Shown here in pieces: positions 60,400-64,000 of a DNA stretch of 64,000 nt. A model generated the notes under the pieces. The model was given only the letters and a program-made list of their open reading frames with translations, had not been told where the DNA came from and made no database searches. Made by a program: the position numbers and the translations under genes. Positions within the stretch are counted from its first letter, which is position 1, and the number at the start of each line of letters is the position of its first letter. The stretch is from contig NZ_PGFJ01000002.1 in assembly GCF_002797815.1 (NCBI RefSeq), positions 1,612,001 to 1,676,000 of the forward strand, written 5' to 3'. This DNA is from Mucilaginibacter auburnensis. Its GTDB lineage: Bacteria > Bacteroidota > Bacteroidia > Sphingobacteriales > Sphingobacteriaceae.

Positions 60400-61374
60400 T
60401 TGACCGCAACCACCAAGAAGTTTGTTTCTTTCGCAATAAAGGCTGTTATACTTGCGCTTGCATTTTATTTTATTATTCACCAATATGTAAATAAGGGCAG
60501 TAACTTAAAGCAGTTTCAATTGCTGGTGAGTAATATTCCGCAGCAAAGGGTTATAACTATTATGGCTATAGTAGTTGTGCTCATGGCTGCCAATTGGGGT
60601 CTTGAAGCGTTAAAATGGAAATACTTAACCCGCAATCTCACAAATATAACCCCTTGGCAAGCCATTGAGGGTGTTTTCTGCGGATTGACCTGGGCTGTTA
60701 TAACCCCTAACAGATTTGGCGAATATGGTGGCAGAGTAATGTATTTGCCCCCGCGCAGGCGTATTCACGGGGTGTTTGCTATGGGTGTAGGCGCCTTTGG
60801 TCAGTTGGTGATTACCAATGTGCTTGGCTTTATAGCAATTGCATGGTTTACTTACACTTTTTTAAAGCTGAATACACTTGTTCAGAACAGTGTATTTTTC
60901 TTTGCCTGTACATCAATCGCTTTTTTCCTGATACTATTCTTCAATATCAGGTGGATGGTTTGGCTGCTTGACCGTATTCCCTTTCTTAAAAAATTCCATC
61001 GTTTTTTTGAGATAATGGGCAGGTACAGCTTTGCGGAACTGGTAACCATTATGTACTTCTGCCTTGGTCGATTTTTTATTTTTTCGCTGCAATATTACCT
61101 GGTTATTCATTTGCTGGTGCCACAAATACCCATGTACGAGGTGTTTTTGATGGTGTTTATTGTTTTGTTTATTCAATCAGCGCTTCCATCTTTAGATGTA
61201 TTTGATGTGGCTATCCGCACCTACACGGCAACAACTTTATTTGCCTATGTTACAACTCAGGAGATGGCAATAGCAGGTGCCTTTGCATCTATCTGGCTAA
61301 TAAATCTTATTTTTCCGGCTATTATTGGCACCATATTCACTTTAAACATTAAATTTTTTGATCGCAACGCTTAG
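60400..61374 (+). CDS. Flippase-like lysylphosphatidylglycerol synthase TM protein
   Basis: 324-residue integral membrane protein of the UPF0104/PF03706 group, with about seven to eight helices. The family segment EALKWKYLTRNLTNITPWQAIEGVF and LTWAVITPNRFGEYGGR are clear. These proteins are thought to flip or modify lipid-linked sugars. The start is a TTG at 60400; no ATG is nearby. It overlaps the GT2 gene by 17 bases, so the pair may build a surface glycolipid. Confidence 0.87.
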   Translation: MTATTKKFVSFAIKAVILALAFYFIIHQYVNKGSNLKQFQLLVSNIPQQRVITIMAIVVVLMAANWGLEALKWKYLTRNLTNITPWQAIEGVFCGLTWAVITPNRFGEYGGRVMYLPPRRRIHGVFAMGVGAFGQLVITNVLGFIAIAWFTYTFLKLNTLVQNSVFFFACTSIAFFLILFFNIRWMVWLLDRIPFLKKFHRFFEIMGRYSFAELVTIMYFCLGRFFIFSLQYYLVIHLLVPQIPMYEVFLMVFIVLFIQSALPSLDVFDVAIRTYTATTLFAYVTTQEMAIAGAFASIWLINLIFPAIIGTIFTLNIKFFDRNA

Positions 61375-62488
61375 TACCTTTTTCTTACTGCTCACAGCAT
61401 TCTACTTGCTGGTACTGGGCTATCTTATAAAAGGATGGTGGGCATTAAAGCGTCCACGTGTAAATACGTCAGGCTTTGAAACAAAGGTTACCGTTTTAAT
61501 AGCGGCACGGAACGAGGAAGAAAGCATACACCTTACTATTAACGATATTTTAGCTCAGGATTACCCCAGGCATCTGACTGAAATTATAATTGTTGACGAC
61601 CACTCAACCGATGACACTGCCAATATCATCCGCAGCTATGCCGACCGTGGTGTAAAACTGCTTCAGTTAAATGAAGACCGGCCGCTTAACTCTTATAAAA
61701 AGAAAGCCATAAGCGAAGCGATAAATCTTTCAACCGGAGAGCTGATGGTGGCAACCGATGCAGACTGCCGCATGGGTAACAAGTGGTTGTCTACTATAGT
61801 TGGTTATTATGAAGCAGAAAATCCGGTAATGATCTCCTCTCCGGTTAGCTATTTTGAAGAGCGATCATTGTTTGAGTTAATGCAAACGCTGGAGTTTTCG
61901 TACTTGATAGGTATAGGCGCTTCTTTTATCGGAAATGGCCGCGCATCAACCTGCAACGGTGCCAACCTTGCTTATCGTAAGGATGTGTTTTACGAAGTTG
62001 GGGGCTTCAAAGGCATTGATGATCTTGCTTCAGGCGACGACGAGTTGCTGCTTCAAAAAGTAGCTCAACGCTTCCCAGGCCGTATTGGCTTCACTAAAAT
62101 TACAGATGCTGTTGTTTATACCCATGCTAAACATACCCTGTCGGGTTTTTTGCAGCAACGCAGGCGTTGGGCTTCCAAATCGACCCGATATAAAGACAAA
62201 AAAATTGTTGCCTTAGCCGTAGGCATCTGGCTATTTAACGTTTCGTTATTAATTAGCGGTGTTTTGAGTTTATTTAGTACCGAGATATTGCAACTCTTCC
62301 TTTTACAATTCGCTCTTAAAATCGCGGTAGAGACCTGGTTCCTCATTCCAATTATGCATTTTTTTAAACGGCTTGCTTTGGTACCTCTTATTTTATTGGT
62401 ATCACCGGCGCACGTTGTGTACCTGGTTTATATAGGAATGGTCAGCAACAACAATAAATACGTTTGGAAAGGCCGGATGGTGAGGTAA
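61358..62488 (+). CDS. Family 2 glycosyltransferase, membrane-bound
   Basis: 376-residue GT2 enzyme. One N-terminal helix precedes the GT-A domain: VLIAARNEEESI, IIVDDHSTDDT (nucleotide-binding Asp), ATDADCR (metal-binding DxD), GDDELLLQ and the QQRRRWASK (QxxRW) motif. Three helices follow, as in processive or polyprenyl-phosphate transferases. The start is a TTG at 61358 overlapping the flippase gene. The donor and acceptor are unknown. Confidence 0.9.
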   Translation: MIATLSTFFLLLTAFYLLVLGYLIKGWWALKRPRVNTSGFETKVTVLIAARNEEESIHLTINDILAQDYPRHLTEIIIVDDHSTDDTANIIRSYADRGVKLLQLNEDRPLNSYKKKAISEAINLSTGELMVATDADCRMGNKWLSTIVGYYEAENPVMISSPVSYFEERSLFELMQTLEFSYLIGIGASFIGNGRASTCNGANLAYRKDVFYEVGGFKGIDDLASGDDELLLQKVAQRFPGRIGFTKITDAVVYTHAKHTLSGFLQQRRRWASKSTRYKDKKIVALAVGIWLFNVSLLISGVLSLFSTEILQLFLLQFALKIAVETWFLIPIMHFFKRLALVPLILLVSPAHVVYLVYIGMVSNNNKYVWKGRMVR

Positions 62489-62585
62489 TAACCAACGCTT
62501 GCGCCATATCATCGCATTGAAATTTTATAATTACAAGTTGCCTGTAGCCGCATATTAAACGATATTTAGGCAAAATAATCAACCA

Positions 62586-63782
62586 TTGGTAGAGTTAACA
62601 CCTTCACAACGTACCTGGAAAGCTTTTAAGCAGAACAAACTCGCCATGGCAGGGTTGCTTTTCATTATATTGGCATCAATTACAGCTGTGTTGGGTTATT
62701 TAATAATGCCAGATGATACGCCATCTGCCAACAACCAGGCCATACAACTCAGCCTTAAAAAACCTGGAAGCACCTTTAAATTGTTGCTAATAAGAAAAGA
62801 GGGAAATATTGATACCGTGGGCTTTTTCACAAAAATGCTGTATGGTCAGCCGGCCATGTACACATCTGTTCCAATAACAGGTTTCAAGTTTGTAAAAGAC
62901 ACTATCTATGTTAACGAGTACATTGGAGATGAAGACAAGCCGGAAATAAAGGCATACAATATTTTTGAGGTAGTGAAAGGTATTAAACCTATATATACCA
63001 ATGACCGGGTAATTATTGGCAGGCAAAAACTATCCAAAGGCGAAGCGTTGAATGCCCGCTTTACAGATCAAATCATCAATAACCACATCACCCAAAAAAC
63101 CTTTTTATTGGGCAGCGATCTATATGGGCGCGACATTTTAAGCCGATTAATATTAGGGGCCCGCATATCACTTTCCGTTGGAATAATGGCAGTGGTTATT
63201 AGTTTATTAGTAGGTGTTACCATTGGAGCCTTAGCCGGTTATTTCGGCGGATGGGTTGACAATGTGTTAAGCTGGCTGATGAATATTTTGTGGAGCTTAC
63301 CTGCCTTATTGTTAGTATTGGCTATTTCCTTTGCCTTAGGCAAGGGCCTGTGGCAAATATACATTGCCGTTGGGTTGTCAATGTGGGTAGAGGTGGCCCG
63401 CCTTGTGCGCGGGCAAGTGATAAGCCTGAAACAAACCGAATATATTGAAGCCGTGCGAGCATTGGGTTTTGGTAATACGCGGATTATTATCCGCCATATT
63501 TTACCCAATATAAGCGGACCGGTTATGGTAATGGCTTCATCCAACTTTGCATCGGCTATATTATTGGAGGCCGGCCTAAGTTTTTTAGGCTTTGGTGCAC
63601 AGCCACCCACCCCAACCTGGGGTGGTATGATACGCGAACACTACGGTTATATAATTATGGATGCCGCTTACCTGTCTGTTGTGCCTGGTTTAGCTATCAT
63701 GCTCATTGTCTATGCTTTCAATCTTGTAACAGTAGCTTTACGTGATGCCTTCGACATAAAATCGCAAAATCTCCGCGTGTAA
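62586..63782 (+). CDS. OppC/DppC-type ABC transporter permease
   Basis: 398-residue inner-membrane permease. The first helix (about 17-38) is followed by an insert of about 110 residues with an unusual, mixed sequence, then LLGSDLYGRDILSRL and five helices with the EAA loop EAVRALGFGNTRIIIRHILPN. The C-terminal GLSFLGFG and P.PTWGGMI are family marks. Typical OppC is about 300 residues. The start is a TTG at 62586. No cognate ATPase or binding protein lies within the window. Confidence 0.9.
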   Translation: MVELTPSQRTWKAFKQNKLAMAGLLFIILASITAVLGYLIMPDDTPSANNQAIQLSLKKPGSTFKLLLIRKEGNIDTVGFFTKMLYGQPAMYTSVPITGFKFVKDTIYVNEYIGDEDKPEIKAYNIFEVVKGIKPIYTNDRVIIGRQKLSKGEALNARFTDQIINNHITQKTFLLGSDLYGRDILSRLILGARISLSVGIMAVVISLLVGVTIGALAGYFGGWVDNVLSWLMNILWSLPALLLVLAISFALGKGLWQIYIAVGLSMWVEVARLVRGQVISLKQTEYIEAVRALGFGNTRIIIRHILPNISGPVMVMASSNFASAILLEAGLSFLGFGAQPPTPTWGGMIREHYGYIIMDAAYLSVVPGLAIMLIVYAFNLVTVALRDAFDIKSQNLRV

Positions 63783-63825
63783 AAATATTTTTATCTATTT
63801 TAGTCAACACCGCATAAACCTACAA

Positions 63826-64000
63826 ATGCAGGATATTGAACAGAATTCAGGCGAAGATGAACTGATACGTTTATTGTTAAAACGGCAATCGGAGTTAAAC
63901 TCATTGTTGGAGGTTACCCGTGCAATTAACAAAAATACTTCTACTCCGCTGCTTATACAGATGTTGGAAGCTATTTTACAGAGCTACTTGCATGTTGGGC
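63826..64000 (+). CDS. Start of a probable GAF/SpoIIE-type phosphatase regulator (truncated)
   Basis: The ATG at 63826 opens a frame that runs off the window after 58 codons. The residues (QSELNSLLEVTRAINKN, LLIQMLEAILQSYL) match the N-terminal linker of Bacteroidota proteins with a GAF domain and a PP2C/SpoIIE phosphatase. The assignment rests on this short segment only. Confidence 0.55.
   Translation, partial: MQDIEQNSGEDELIRLLLKRQSELNSLLEVTRAINKNTSTPLLIQMLEAILQSYLHVG

Noticed and set aside
1..64000. tRNA, rRNA, prophage or complete insertion sequence
   Set aside because: Intergenic gaps were read for cloverleaf arms, transposase or integrase genes and attachment-type repeats; none was convincing.

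Overview
This window looks like a piece of chromosome from a Bacteroidota bacterium of the family Sphingobacteriaceae (Mucilaginibacter or Pedobacter type). This is inferred from gene content and style. Seven or more lipoproteins carry short signal peptides ending in a Cys followed by Lys or Ser. There is a GldD lipoprotein, a cysteine-poor TraR/DksA protein next to lspA and ileS, and a 29-residue COX24-type basic protein. The -7 promoter boxes read TAnnTTTG, as recognised by the Bacteroidota primary sigma factor, Shine-Dalgarno sequences are mostly weak, and TTG starts are common. No rRNA, tRNA, CRISPR array, prophage or complete insertion sequence was seen. Most of the window is ordinary core genome.

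0-16 kb: the 3' part of aspS, an FKBP lipoprotein, a serine hydrolase, an S9 peptidase, a SulP transporter, a zinc-ribbon/Nif3 pair, a TM2 protein followed by a 39-codon ORF and a long stem-loop, a dipeptide epimerase, a GreA-like protein, a molybdopterin oxidoreductase with a b-type cytochrome partner, an NHL-repeat lipoprotein and radA. 16-25 kb: rng, COX24 protein, TPR protein and HU on one strand facing mutY and ssb, then a histidine kinase, a receiver and a receiver-adenylate cyclase in one operon. 24.7-34 kb: HD phosphohydrolase and YitT, a pair of overlapping RlaP-type nucleotidyltransferases behind an unusual dyad, YkuK-like, SRPBCC, an alkyltransferase-like protein, trmB, an SDR, aroE-gldD and a metallo-beta-lactamase-fold hydrolase. 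34-47 kb: a LolE/FtsX-type permease, rbfA, an SGNH lipoprotein, an acyltransferase-like membrane protein, a cyclophilin, exonuclease III, lepB, a 2OG-Fe(II) oxygenase, a Gln/Arg-repeat DUF6600-type protein and amtB. 47-64 kb: ileS-traR/dksA-lspA, a lactonase-like protein, an RluB-type pseudouridine synthase, a lytic transglycosylase, a phytase-like esterase, uvrA, a YefM-YoeB toxin-antitoxin pair with a recognisable operator, a flippase-like protein, a GT2 glycosyltransferase, an OppC-type permease and the start of a probable GAF/phosphatase regulator.

The most interesting signals are these. (1) The IleRS carries Gly-Ile-His-His where class I synthetases have His-x-Gly-His. (2) Short intergenic-type repeats appear inserted in frame in radA and ileS, and similar repeats sit between genes elsewhere. 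(3) Two overlapping nucleotidyltransferases of the RNA-ligase-associated type lie behind an 18-bp inverted repeat that encloses a perfect 12-bp palindrome. (4) The yefM-yoeB operator has two TGTACA cores spaced 12 bp and overlapping a Bacteroidota promoter. (5) A three-helix stem-loop lies downstream of the TM2 gene. None of these proves a wholly new system; the nucleotidyltransferase pair is the least understood.
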